Below are positions 20,419-31,264 of a DNA stretch of 64,000 nucleotides, in pieces. Location of the stretch: NCBI GenBank assembly GCA_029216955.1, contig JANAVB010023996.1, forward strand, positions 12,874,269-12,938,268, in the 5' to 3' direction. Every line of letters begins with the position of its first letter. The first letter of the stretch is position 1. The notes under the pieces are model-generated. The model made no database searches. It was not told the origin of the DNA and saw nothing but the letters and a program-made list of their open reading frames with translations. Position numbers and translations under genes: made by a program. Origin of the DNA: Iris pallida (Eukaryota > Streptophyta > Magnoliopsida > Asparagales > Iridaceae).

Positions 20419-20900
20419 TCACATCCACTGATTGGCGATCATGATTCGAACTGCTAGGGAAGCGGCAAGACCAGCTAAGGCATCAGCTTCGATATTTCGG
20501 AGTCTGGGGACATGTTCGATGAAGAACCCCTCGAACGACGAGATGATGTCAATCGCTATTTGGTGATAAGGGATCATGTCTTCGTGGCGGACCTCATATG
20601 AGCCCCGTATCTGATTGACGATTAGTTGGGAATCGCCATATGCTTCAAGGTATTCTACCCCCAGCTCTTGCGAGTTGGAGGCCAATGACCAGAGCGTTGT
20701 ACTCGGCCACATTGTTAGAGCAGGGCTCTGTGAGGGAATAAACGTGATTAATCACTAATCCGGAAGGGGAGATCAGTACTACCCCGACTCCGACGACTAT
20801 ATTGCCTTTAGGTCCGGTCCTCGAAGCACCGTCGAAGAACATTCGCCATATATTATCGTGAGAGGTTGCATGCGAGTCGGCGACCTCATCTGGGATCTCT
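20419..20900 (-). pseudogene. Tat-A second, archaeal-type RNase H
   Basis: Acidic residues typical of this fold are in FFDGASR, NNVAEYNALVIG, AYGDSQLIVNQI and NIEADALAGLA. A second RNase H after the normal one is diagnostic of the Tat lineage. A frameshift near 20650-20700 separates the first half from the second. Confidence 0.88.
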
Positions 20901-21412
20901 TCATATATTCTGGAGGACTCCGAGCCTGGGTGGGCTGCTAAGAAGTCCGCCAGGGCTTGACCTTTGACTGCCTTTTGTGGGACGAAGATCATATGACAAG
21001 GGGACAACAATATTGCCCATGTAGCGAGTCGAGAGCTGAGTGCCCCTGGTTTAGTCATGAGGACCCTGAGAGGGTTGACTCGTGAGATCATATGTATCGT
21101 TTGTCCGGTGACATAGTGTCGCATTTTCTGAATGGCGAACACCAGGACGAGGCATTCCTTCTCCACAGCGGTGTATCGGTGCTCTGGCCCAATCATCATT
21201 CGGCTGAGGTAATATATGGCTTGTTCATGGCCTGCATCATTGTTTTGTGCCAGCAGAGCCCCGAGGGAGTGTTCCATTGCTCGTACATAGAGCAGGAATG
21301 GTTTTCCAGGAACCGGGGCCACCAAAACTGGAGGATTTGACAAATATTGTTTGATGCTGTCGAAAGCACGCTGACATTCCTCGTCCCATACGAATGAGAC
21401 TCCTTTTTTCAT
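20901..21412 (-). pseudogene. Tat-A first RNase H domain
   Basis: The frame opens with FVWDEECQRAFDSIK and continues with AIYYLSRMM, YTAVEKECLVLVFAIQKMRHY and PQKAVKGQALADFLA. The order is typical of Ty3/gypsy RNase H joined to a second RNase H. The first catalytic Asp is not obvious (LLYVRAMEHSLGALL), which fits a degenerate first RNase H. The frame is open across this domain. Confidence 0.85.
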
Positions 21413-21497
21413 GAGATGGGTGAACGGTCGACATCGCCCGGAGAGGTTGGAAATGAACCTCCTGATGTAAGCTAGCCTCCCTTGAAGGCCTCTGAGT

Positions 21498-22387
21498 TCA
21501 CGAGATTTCTCGGGGGACCATCTCCATGATTGCTTTCGTCTTCTCAGGGTCTACATGGATACCTTGTGCCGTGATGATGAAGCCCAAGAACTTCCCGCTG
21601 GATACGCCCAGAAAGGACTTCGTAGGGTTCATTTTCAAATTGTCCGCTCGTATTAGGTCGAATACCGTCCTTAGATCCTGCAGATGGTCTCCCTTGCAGC
21701 GACTCTTAACGGCTATATCGTCAACATAGCACTCCACTGTCTTGCGTAAGTGGTCTCTGAAGATGATGCTCATGGCTCTTTGATAGGTAGCGCCAGCATT
21801 CTTCAAACTGAAAGGCATGACTGTGTAGTAGTACGTGCCAATTGGCGTTCGGAATGATGTATGCTTTTCGTCGTCAGGAGACATTTTGATTTGGTTGTAC
21901 CCCGAGAAGCCATCCATAAATGACATACGTTCGAAGCCGCAGGTATTGTCGATCATGATGTCTGTGATAGGAAGGGGGAATTCATCTTTGGGGCACGCCT
22001 CGTTCAGATTGCGGAAGTCGATGCAGATTCGAATCTTTCCATTCTTCTTGAGGACGGGTACTATATTAGCGACCCAATCGGGATGTTGCTCCTCACGAAT
22101 GAAGCCGCTGGCTATCAGTTTGTTGACTTCGGCTTCGATCGCGTCCATGATGCCTGGGCGGAAGCGTCCTATTGTTGCTTGACTGGCTTCGCATCTGGCC
22201 GAATGTTGAGTTTGTGAAGAGCAATGTCGGGATTTAACCCTGGCATGTCTTCATAGCTCCAGGCGAACACATCAATGTATTCTCGGACAAGTTCTAGCAG
22301 TGACTCCCGTTCTTCGTCTGCTAGGCTTTTATGACAAAATTGGTTTTGGAGAAGATTCGCTGCCGAGATCCACTTGTATGACCTCAT
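21498..22387 (-). pseudogene. Tat-A reverse transcriptase
   Basis: Motifs in order are DVFAWSYEDMPGL, KPVKQQ, IASGFIREEQ, KNGKIRICIDFRNLNEACPK, FMDGFSGYNQI, MPFSLKNAGATYQRAM and the catalytic box ECYVDDIAVKS. The YVDD box and DVFAWSYEDMPG are usual in Tat/Athila elements. A frameshift lies at about 22150-22190 between the two segments and another follows near 21490. Confidence 0.92.
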
Positions 22388-22424
22388 CTTCAGTAGGAGG
22401 TTCTCTTTGTTCGAACCGCTTTTC

Positions 22425-23756
22425 CTATTGTGCGTCCAATTGTTGGGCCCACGGCTCTAGTTCGAGGATTTCGGGGATGTCTTCGTCTTCTTCGTAAGCG
22501 TCGGCGAATGCCATGTTGACTGTCATGACTTGTCTGAACACATCTCCGATGCTGGTATCCGAGTCAGAAGTTGGTGACCCGGTTGAATGTGACTGCCAGT
22601 CGCATTCTTCATCTGAACTCTTAGGGGTCGTGGTAGGCATTACATACCCTAATCTGCATCGAGTTTTGTTATAGTAGTCCCGTGGTTTGCCCGCCGGGAA
22701 TGGCGGCTTCAAAGGTAATCGTCGCCCAGTGCCGTAGTTCAAACCTGGCGTCGTCTCCAGATCATACCCCTGTTTCTGCATGAGATATTTGGATTGGGGG
22801 CTATAAAGATACAGAGCAGTCTTCCGGCATCTGACCCGAGGTCGGCTTCCTCTATGGTGAAGGGATGCGGGTTGTTCGTCCGGCCGAAGATGATCGGATG
22901 ATCCCCTCCCTCGATTATTTGGTAAGCGTCTTCTACTGGAGTAAGCTGGATCGCGGTGTACATTTGTTACTTGTGTGTGTAGGTGAGTGCCTATACCGTG
23001 TTCCATAGCATACATTGTACATAGCTTATTGAGCTCGGTGTAGTTCAAAGATAACCCTTTATTGATGAAGTAAGGTATCTTTTCTAGGGGGATTGCATCA
23101 TCAGCGGAGGGAACATCAGTGTGGGCAGCCACATACTTGGCTAACTCTGGTTCCTCTTCGGCTACCCCCTGTGTGAAGACTGAGAGGACGTCCTGGAAGC
23201 TTGATTGTCAGTGGTTCAGTTGATGGAGTAGAGCGTGGAGTTGTTGGCAGACTAGCGACCCCCAGTTTGGTACTTGACGTGGAGCAAGGAGTGGCTGGTT
23301 CGCTAGAAGTGTCAGACCTTGCATCGGGGTGACGACCCTTCTTGGGAAGGCGTATCGTCAGTGGTTTGTTGGAGGGATTGAGCTTCTCCGTTTGAGGCTG
23401 ACCGACTCTCGGCAGTCTGATTGTTAGTGGCCCTGTTGAGGATCTCGGCACTTGGCCGGACCTTGGCAGCCGGATTATCATCTGCTCCTCCTGCACCGAG
23501 AGGCTGATCGCGTCCTTCCGCAGAGTGGCAGTAAGGGGTGCGGACTTGCCCGGTTTACGAGCTTGGAGGTGGATCGTCAGTGGTCCTTCTGATCTCGTGG
23601 CCGTTTCGGTACCAGCTTGTTCATTTCCTTCATCAAGGTGCCTCTTCAACTTTTCGTATAGGCAGGAGTCCGAGTTGTAAGATTTGACCCTTTGAAGGGA
23701 TCGATGTCAGCAAATTCTGTCTTCATAAAGCCGTGTTTGTCGACATATTTGAAGCA
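22425..23756 (-). pseudogene. Tat-A protease-RT linker with PLTIRLP repeats
   Basis: The N-terminal half (about 23170-23600) carries five spaced copies of a PLTI(R/H/K)LP-like heptad (GPLTIHLQ, MIIRLPRS, GPLTIRLP, KPLTIRLP, EPLTIKLP) separated by basic, Pro/Ser-rich spacers. The second half is acidic near its end (DAYEEDEDIPEILELEPW). No enzyme domain is seen. Confidence 0.65.
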
Positions 23757-24221
23757 CTAGTGTAGCGTGGAAGGCACGATCATGTAATCGTGTATCCATG
23801 GGCGCCCCAAGAGGATGTTGTAAGAAGTGTCTGCATCTATGACGTAGCAAGTGACTTCGGATTGGAGGTCGCCAATTTGACACTTCAGACGAATCATCCC
23901 AATAGGGTAGCTCCTGCCCGAATTGAAACCGCTGATGGCAGTGCTTGTAGGTGTCAGGCGATGCATTGGGATGCAGAGATGATGTAGCAGACCCTTCGGG
24001 ATGATGCTTATGGAAGAGCCAGGATCTACGTGCATCTGATCCACCTTCACGTCGCCGATGTATCCCGTGTAGTATAGCGGGCGATCGTGTAGGTTAGTTT
24101 TGATGAGCATGTCCTGCGGAGTAAGATGATGTTGGGCATTGCTCCCGTGCAGGCACTGTCTTGGAGATCGATGGGTGAGTCCTCCCCGTGAGGTTGGATT
24201 GAGCCAGATAGACATCGACAT
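23757..24221 (-). pseudogene. Tat-A aspartic protease
   Basis: The frame shows VDPGSSISIIPKGLL (active site, D-P-G-S-S as is common in Tat/Athila proteases) and, further on, YNILLGRPWIHDY, the second conserved block. The enzyme would cut the gag-pol polyprotein. The single frame is intact here. Confidence 0.85.
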
Positions 24222-24723
24222 TTTGGAGCGCTTCGCTTAATGCAATACGAACGTCCTTGGAGAGCCTTAGGAGTTCGTACAGTGACAACTTGGCCGTGTG
24301 TTAGCCAATTGCGCTAAGATGTCAAAGTTGTAGGGCCTCTCTAGCCCTTGGGCTGCCTCTTTTCGGAGGGATTTGTCGAAGCGAGTCTCCCTCGCCTAGG
24401 CTTCTCGGTCATCGAGGGCTGAGCCGGTCCCGGAGCATCAGTTGTAGTGGGTTGATGATTTTCCGCTGGATTGTCAACCACAGGTTGGGATTGCGCTCAG
24501 GACCGCGTGGCAACGGCTGTAGCTTCCTCGTTGTCTGCCGAGATTGTGTGGCAGGTCCTGACTTTTCCATTTTTCTTTTTGTCGGTGGAAGATGGTGTGG
24601 GACGAGTCACTTCTGACACCAAGTCTGGATGGATCCACATGACCTCCCCTCGTGATGTGGTGAGGGGTACTAGACCGGCAGCCTGATCTCGGGGAGGTGG
24701 AAGATTGGTAATCTCCATTGTCG

Positions 24724-25005
24724 CTAGAGGGACGGGGACCACCCCGTCTTGAGTCTCCGTCGAAGGAAGCTGCCAAATTGTACGGACACCATATTGGCCG
24801 CCACGGTTACCTCTTCAAAATCGATGGCCAGAGCGTTCGAATCGATGAGGTTCTGGATGTACCGTTTCAGCTGGTAGTAATCGTGTGTAGCATGATGGAC
24901 ATACCGATGATAATGGCAGTACTTTAGATTCTCCATCTCTGCCGGCCCCGGTTCCCGTCTTGGTGGAGGAAGCTGAATCCTGTCCCCTTGTATGAGCATG
25001 TCCAA
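24724..25005 (-). pseudogene. Tat-A gag C-terminal Cys/His region
   Basis: The text LKYCHYHRYVHHATHDYYQLKRYIQNLI matches the C-x2-H-type nucleic-acid binding region at the end of Tat/Athila gag, but the last Cys of the usual H-T-x2-C is Tyr. Overlapping minus frames around 24474-24780 cover the junction to the protease and contain breaks. Confidence 0.65.
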
Positions 25006-25044
25006 GATGGGCTTGACGTGACCGTCTTCGAAGGAGTAAGTGAT

Positions 25045-25778
25045 TTACAGCCATTGTTTGTCTCCTGGCTTCGGCTCAGGTTTTTGTGCTGTATCGGCCA
25101 CCATAGCCTGCTTTCCCTTGCTGTCCCGATTGTTGGAGGGGCTACCCCCATTATCGTTGTTGGGATGCTTGTCCTTGTTTTCTCCTTTCGAGATATGCAA
25201 TTCCAGTTGGCGAGCCTTCTTCAGTCGTTCTTCGGCGCTTGTGGCGCTGATGATGAACGTCTTCCAATCTTTGAATTGACTTTCGCCCATCCAGAGACTG
25301 ATCGTTGGAAGCAATCTCTTTTGGCAAATTTCCAAGAAAGAGGAATCTGGATTTCTGGAGGGCAGCTTCATGGCGGTCTGGCGGAACCGCTCAATGTAGT
25401 TCCTTGTCAGCTCCTTCTCCCCTTGGATGACGTCCATGAGGGTGGACATGGTGACGTCCTGCCCTACCTCGTAGAATCTCTCCAAAACATACGCTTGAAG
25501 CCAGCGAAGGAGTATGCAGTTGTCCGACAGATTGCGATACTAGTCGAAGACGACTCCTTCCAATGCCCCAATGAATAATCGCGTGAGGATAGCATCATCA
25601 TGGGGCAGATGGTCGGTGGTGACCTCAAGTAAGTGATGTACCAACTTGCTGAGGTCTTGCCATCATACGGGTTGATATTGAACGGCTTATATCTTGGTGG
25701 GAACGGAACATCCCTCCATTCAGCAGGGTATGGTTGCCGTATTCTGAGGTCTTGAGCGTTTTCTCGGGCATGGAACAT
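25045..25778 (-). pseudogene. Tat-A gag core
   Basis: RERFYEVGQDVTMSTLMDV, then GEKELTRNYIERFRQTAMKL, is the central retrotransposon gag signature. Upstream text (VPFPPRYKPFNINPYDGKT) is the usual entry to this domain. A frameshift at about 25470-25650 splits it. Gag would form the particle in the cytoplasm. Confidence 0.8.
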
Positions 25779-26941
25779 GGCTCGGAGCTCCTGAACCTCT
25801 TTTTTACTTCTCGGGCCTCATCTGTCGCGGTAGGGGCTATTATTTCGGGAGGATTGTTGCCCGGGTTCGGTGCCGCCGAATTCGAGTCTGCATTGACCGC
25901 GGAACCCGCGCTTGTTTGGCCAGGCGTCCCTCCTTGCAGAGTTGGAAGGGCCGCTTTAATCTCGTCTGCAGACTTGACCAAAGCAAGTAATATGGCTTCG
26001 AGATTGTCAATGCGCTGGCGATCACTGGAACTACTTTGATTGCTGTCTGTCATGTACACCGTCCTTGTATGATGAAACGAAATAGACGGTGGAGGATGTA
26101 TCCTCCGAGTCATACCCATGTACCGAGAAGTCATCGGGATATGTGGAAATATTCTCTTCTGGTTCGGACTCGGAGGGAATAGTACCCCCGGCTTCATAGC
26201 TTGCTTCATCTTGAGAGTCGTGGACGTCCTCGGGGATGCCAGCCTCGGCTATATCTGATGGAACAGTTATCTCCCCAGGCCCATCTTCTTGGAATATTAG
26301 ATTGTTGTGGAGGCTCGGAGGGGTGCTACCCCCATCCCCAGCAACCCCCTGCGTTACGGACGACGGGCCTCCCACCGTAGCAGATTTCGTCTTAGAGCGA
26401 GTACCTTAGAAAACTCCGGTGGTGGGCACCCATTTCGACGACAGTCTTTTAGTTGCAGTGGTTGAGGTCTTCGTGGTGGAGATGCTTGCTTTCTTCCTCT
26501 CCCCTCGGCGGGGACTTTCTCAGTGGAATTGCAGGGGACAACAGGAGGTGCCTCGTCCTCTGAGCTCGGATGCTGTAGTCTTTGGAAGACTGACGGCCGG
26601 TCTTCCGTCACTGCCGTGTTGTTGCAACAGCAGTTGACGATGATTTGGGTGCAGTGACGTCCAAGCGAGGACTCTTTGCACACCGAAGCCCCTTCTCTTT
26701 CCTTGCACTTGTGGAGGATCGCCTCACGCAGGTCAGAGGAACCACGTTGTCCTTTTGTCGCCGGGGGCTGGACTCGAGCGGTCTTATACAACTTTCCATC
26801 AGAGGCCCGCGTGATAGTCAGAACGCCCCGATAGTCAGAGGTTGGGGCAGCTGACTGGGCTTGATGAGCCCGTGCTGCCCTAGACTTTTTCTTTTTAGCA
26901 CTTGCGGGTGCGTAATAGGAAGAGTCTAAGTTGAATACCAC
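25779..26941 (-). pseudogene. Tat-A gag N-terminal region
   Basis: The frames show a basic start (ASAKKKKSRAARAHQ), the phrase RPSVFQRLQ that recurs in Tat-type gags, and an acidic stretch (25960-26375). Several frame changes are present. No single start codon is convincing. Confidence 0.55.
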
Positions 26942-26989
26942 AGAGTCTGGCTTATCATCTAGAGACCCATCAGGGTCAACCGTATGAGA

Positions 26990-27335
26990 GACGGTCGAAG
27001 ACTGATCAAGAGGAGCGTGGAACGGCCGCTATGCGGCTAGGATTGGGAACCGTGCAGGCTGTCTGCATGCGGCTGTTTTTAGCTGTCGGAGGAGTTACTT
27101 TGGTGCGATTAGTAGGAGTCGCGATCGTGCAGGCTGGCCGCATGCGGTTGGCAATGTGGACGCATGGGTTTTCTGCAAGTGATTGACTTCAGTAATCGCA
27201 TAAGCTTCGTCCGTGTGGTTGGCAACTGTAGCCGCATAAGCTATGCGGCTGACAGATGTGACCGCATGAGTTTTCTTTATGCGGCTAGCGGATGTGGCCG
27301 CATGAGCTTTTTCTATGCGGCTAGCACCCATATGC
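26990..27335. repeat. ATGCGGC/GCCGCAT motif cluster in the Tat-A leader
   Basis: About ten ATGCGGC or GCCGCAT cores lie in 330 bp, in both orientations (for example CCGCATAAGCTATGCGGC, an inverted pair near 27232-27249). It is the same core as in the LTR and in the antisense intron. Confidence 0.8.
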
Positions 27336-27693
27336 GGCTCGCATCGCGTAGAGTTCCTCTTTGCCCTGCAAGTCCAACATCATAGTATTTTCTTCTGTCG
27401 GACTTGGGGACAGTAGAGTTGCCTACGGTCTGAAGTAGGGCCGCAGGAGAGTTTTGCTCGCCGTCTTGAACAATAGAGGGTATCTGCAAGAGCTTAGTAG
27501 GAACGAAGGATCGGGGTCTCCACTCCTTGCGGGCCTTCTTCGTGCGGGCTCGCTTCTGGACCGGGCCAGCGCCCTTGTCGGAGATTTCTTCGAACGCCTG
27601 TTGGTCGAACCGGGCGACCATCTTCTGTTGCGTGGAGCCAAGCTTGGATGCATCCGATTGCGTCACCAACTCCTCAGCCGTGGAGAAGTTTGT
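27336..27693 (-). other. Tat-A 5' leader reading frame
   Basis: Starting at the primer site, the minus strand has an open frame (NFSTAEELVTQSDAS ... MVARFDQQAFEEISDKG, then basic KRARTKKARKEWRP). It may be the original gag N-terminus, separated from the rest by the motif cluster at 26990-27335. I do not recognise a domain. Confidence 0.4.
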
Positions 27694-27709
27694 CCCAGCA
27701 GAGTCGCCA
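27694..27709 (-). other. Tat-A primer binding site
   Basis: The minus strand reads TGGCGACTCTGCTGGG, three bases inside the end of the 5' LTR. TGGCGACTC(C/T)GCTGGG-type sites are common in Tat elements. I did not assign the tRNA with certainty. Confidence 0.8.
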
Positions 27710-27712
27710 TTG

Positions 27713-29113
27713 TGTTTGCCATGAAATATAAAAGAACATAACAATTATCGGAGGACCGGACTTTTACTTCACGTTACAAACTCGCTTGTACAAAGAAAGC
27801 CTAGGGACGAAAACCTAGGTACAGCAGTCTAAGTATATTGTTTATTTTAGATTCTGGGGGGTGACGATAGAGGCTCGGGAAGGCGACGGCAGCCCTGCCT
27901 TACTCCTTGTACGATCGGTATGCAGCCTTGGCTCCTGTGAAGAGATGGTTGGCGTTGATGAAGAAATGCTCTTCTTGCTCTCCTCTATACTCTTCTGGCT
28001 TCTCTCTCTCTCTGTGTATTTTCTCTCTGATTATTGGGGGAGTCTCTCTATATATCTCGCAAGGGAATGGCACCTTGCTTATTTATAGGAGTGGGGGCAT
28101 CATTATGGTTTGGATGATTACCTATTCTCAAAGTGGCGGCAGCTTGATGTTTAATCAATCTGGACCATTAGTCTTAAGCGTGAAGGATATGGGCCATAAA
28201 TGGGGATAGTATTGAATCCTGTGAATGATTAATGCTGATTGCTTTAAATCTTCATGATTGGTTGTGTCAAGCTTGGATCTCTCACCACGTGTCCCATTGG
28301 CTTGATCACGAGTGATATGCCCTGATCTCATTAATTATGAGGATAACGTTAAATATGGTTATTAGGATCTGGTAAATCTCTGATTGATTTAAAATCACGC
28401 GTCCCATAATCACCCTGCTATCAGCTGTCAAGTCATGGGGGCAATTGAATCTCTGCCACGTGTCTTAATGGTGGACCCTGCCAGAGCTGCATGATATCTA
28501 TGAACCGCATGAGACAGCGTCTCAGTGAGCCGCATAGGTATAGTACTTAGGAGCCGTATGGGATGGCTTCTTGGTGAGCCGTATAGGTATAGTACTTGCG
28601 AGCCGCATGGGATGGCTTCTTGGTGAGCCGCAGGAAGATGATTCCTGCCAGCCGCATGAAGCTGTTCTTCAATTGAGCCATATGGGAATAGCCACGTGGC
28701 AATCTTGGATCGTGTCAGAGATTTTCTCCGGTTCCCGAAGAGCCTGTCATTACGATAGGACCATCATGGCACTTTATGCCAAAGACGTCAGCTGTCAAAT
28801 CAGAGCATTAAATAAGGCCATTACTTGATGGCCAGCTGTGTGAAGGGATCCCACGGGGATACGTGGTGTGATCGAGCCACATCTCTCTGTTGGTCGTTTG
28901 TGAGCCGCATATACTTCCGAGCCGCATGAGGCTGGAAACTCTTTGAACCGCATGGGACTGTCCCTATGTAAGCCGCATAGATTCTCCTTCTCCGAGCTGC
29001 ATGAGACTGAGAGTCTCTCCGAACCGCATGGGACTGCCCCTGTATAAGCCGCATGGAGTTCTCCTGTTCCGAGCCGCATAGAGCATCATTCTGATATTTT
29101 CCATGCTTCTACA
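27713..29113 (-). repeat. Tat-A 5' LTR
   Basis: TGTTTGCCATGAAATATAAA...GCTTCTACA, 1401 bp, pairs with 11274-12681. By eye about 40-50 differences separate the two. It carries the same TATA box, CCACGTGTC motifs and GCCGCAT cores. Confidence 0.93.
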
Positions 29114-29640
29114 GTACCGGGCACCAAATTTATAGAGAACTCTACATCTCTGTCCGGAGGTAACCCTGGCAACTCCTCCGGGAATACATCCACAAACTTT
29201 GCTATCAGTGGATATGGCACGCTCTGCTCCTCTACTGAAGCTCCACAGAAGACTCCGCTGCTCTGGTCCGTCTCCCGTCTGGTGAACTCGAACTCTGGCT
29301 CTCCTAGACTCTAAAGATAACTCTACCACCGCGACAATCTATACTGGCATGGTTCCTACTCAACCAATCCATACCGAGTATAATATCGTAGTTCGGTAAT
29401 AGCATTACTAGCAGACTCACATCCAATTCTCGGCCTCCCAAAACTACTCTCTGATCCTTGCAAACATCACGGATGAGGATGATTCCACCCCTGTCATGAT
29501 CTTACAAGTCCTCGGCAATGATTCAGAAGAAAGCTGGTGTTTAACAACAAACGATACAGACACAAAACTATAGGAAGTACCCAAATCAAACAAAGCGAAT
29601 GCAGGAAAGGAGTCGAGAAGAACATAACCTGCTATCAGAT
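29114..29640 (-). pseudogene. Chromo-A protease (continuation after the Tat-A insertion)
   Basis: The minus strand reads FALFDLGTSYSFVS near 29540-29600, the position of the active site (family text LFDSGASHSFI), and YDIILGMDWLSRNHASIDC near 29340-29400. The active-site D-S/T-G is D-L-G here, so the enzyme would be inactive. The first five bases (GTACC) are the right target duplication of Tat-A. Confidence 0.85.
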
Positions 29641-30407
29641 CTCCTACTGCCTCTTCATCCTAGGCTGACATGGTGAAGGCTCGCACCTGCTGACCTCTTT
29701 TGGTCTGCTGCTGTTGCTGGGTAAACTTCTACTGCTGGGTCGGCAATGGTCCCTTCTTCTGCTCCTGCCGGTGCCTTGGCTCCTGCTCCCTGAGCTGTAC
29801 GTCCCGAAGACATGTGCAAGTCCCTCAGCTGGTGCTCCGCTGAACCACAAAGGAGGCACTTGCCTAGCCTCTTCCTACACTCGTTCCATACATATCCTGG
29901 CTTCTTACAGAAAGTGCAACTGATGAATTGTTGCTGTCTAGGCGCCTGCTGTATCTGCTTCTGCTGAAAAGGCGTACGACCCTGACTCTGGAACTGTAGC
30001 TGCTGGAACGACTTCTACTGATGCTGCTGCTGATAATAGAGCCTCTTGGTCGGGCCTCCACTGTCGCTACTCCATGTGAATCATGACCTCTTTCAGTTTT
30101 AGTTCGAGGTCGTCCTCCGCTGCCATAGCTCCCGTCAAAATCTCCTCGAAAGTAGCATTTTTGTTGCTGTTGGTCAAGGACTTAACTTCCTTAATCAAGC
30201 CCTTTCTGAATCTCCTAGCCTTTGCTGTCTCGCTAAGGCCTTCCACAAATCTGCCTAGACGACAGAACTCTCCAGCGTACTCTTCTACTGTCTGATTCCT
30301 CTGGACCAGATTCTCGAACTGCGTCTCCAAGGCGCCAAGTGTTGTGTCGGGGAAGAACATTTCCTTAAAGATCTTCTTGAAAGCCTCCTAAGTCTGCTCC
30401 TGTGTAC
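29641..30407 (-). pseudogene. Chromo-A gag, C-terminal part
   Basis: The frame FPDTTLGALETQFENLVQ ... TVEEYAGEFCRLGRF ... RFRKGLIKEV ... is the central gag domain. Downstream is a zinc knuckle (CTFCKKPGYVWNEC) in which the usual His is Tyr, and a second, CLLCGSAEH, missing its last Cys. The gene is cut at 30408 by a plus-strand LTR. The rest of gag, the leader and the 5' LTR are not found on the other side. Confidence 0.85.
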
Positions 30408-31264
30408 TGTAACACCCAGTTTTCCAGATGAGGGTAATTTTGAAATTTTGTAATTATAATTATTATTTATTGATTATTATTTTATATTATGATTTTTTGA
30501 TTTTTAATCATTTTTAAACTATTTAAAATTATGACTTGTGATTTTGACATTTTACTATTGTTTGGTTTTAATTTCGAGGAAATTTGTCACCCCCAGTTTT
30601 CAGGAACAGGGATATTTTGTCATTTTGTATTTTAAAATATTTTTGAAATTTATTTTATTATTTATGATATTGTTTTGGGATTATTTGAGTCGGGTTCGAA
30701 TTTCAACTCAATCCGACTTGAAACGGGGACCCAGGGGTAGTTTGACTCTAGTGGGACCCACATACTAGTTAGGCATGACCCACATGATATTAATTTTAGT
30801 CCACATGATAGAAATATTTTAGTTAGAGGTTAGACTAATTATTATGGATAAGGTTAGTGTGATTAGAGACTTTAGAATGACTAATTTAGCCCCAACCAAT
30901 TAGCCCTTTCCTAATAATCATAGAATAGGTTAGTGGGGGCATTTTGGACCTTACCATAATAGGACAAATAGCCCATATGGCCAGCCACTTTGGGAGAGGA
31001 TAGGCTCAAGTTCATTTCATTATTCTCATCCATACTCTCTCTTGTTCTTCCCCAAATTCCTAGAGAGCAATCCCTAGCAATTTCTCCACCAAATCCTTCC
31101 ATTTCACCACCAAATCTTCTTCTTTCCTTCTCCATTCTAGCCAAGGAGGAAGCTACCCAAGTTTGGGAGGATTCGGAGCTCGTTCGTGTCCTTTTGGAAT
31201 CTCTACGTGTCGGTGTCGCTCCGGGAAGGCTTTTCTTCGATTCGATCTACCGGGAGGTATAAAT
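30408..31264 (+). repeat. Chromo-C LTR, left fragment
   Basis: It starts TGTAACACCCAGTTTTCC and matches 40676-41557 closely in its second half (from about 30680), including a near-identical 90-codon frame at 30990-31262 that is probably leader-like rather than coding. It is interrupted by Chromo-B at 31265. Confidence 0.8.

Larger units (their letters stand above)
11274..29113 (-). mobile_element. Tat-A: complete Ty3/gypsy Tat-lineage retrotransposon with antisense extra gene
   Basis: The element is 17.8 kb, bounded by LTRs of 1408 and 1401 bp (TG...CA) and a 5-bp target duplication. In its own direction the order is 5' LTR, primer site, leader with GCCGCAT-type motifs, gag, protease, linker, reverse transcriptase, RNase H, archaeal-type RNase H, integrase, repeat spacer, an oppositely transcribed gene, polypurine tract, 3' LTR. 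The double RNase H and the extra reading frame are hallmarks of Tat-lineage elements. The LTRs differ by roughly 3% by eye. Coding regions carry many stops and frameshifts. Confidence 0.93.

Noticed and set aside
30990..31262. 90-codon frame almost identical at 41282-41554
   Set aside because: It is part of the Chromo-C LTR on both sides. High identity is expected for LTR pieces and does not show coding.
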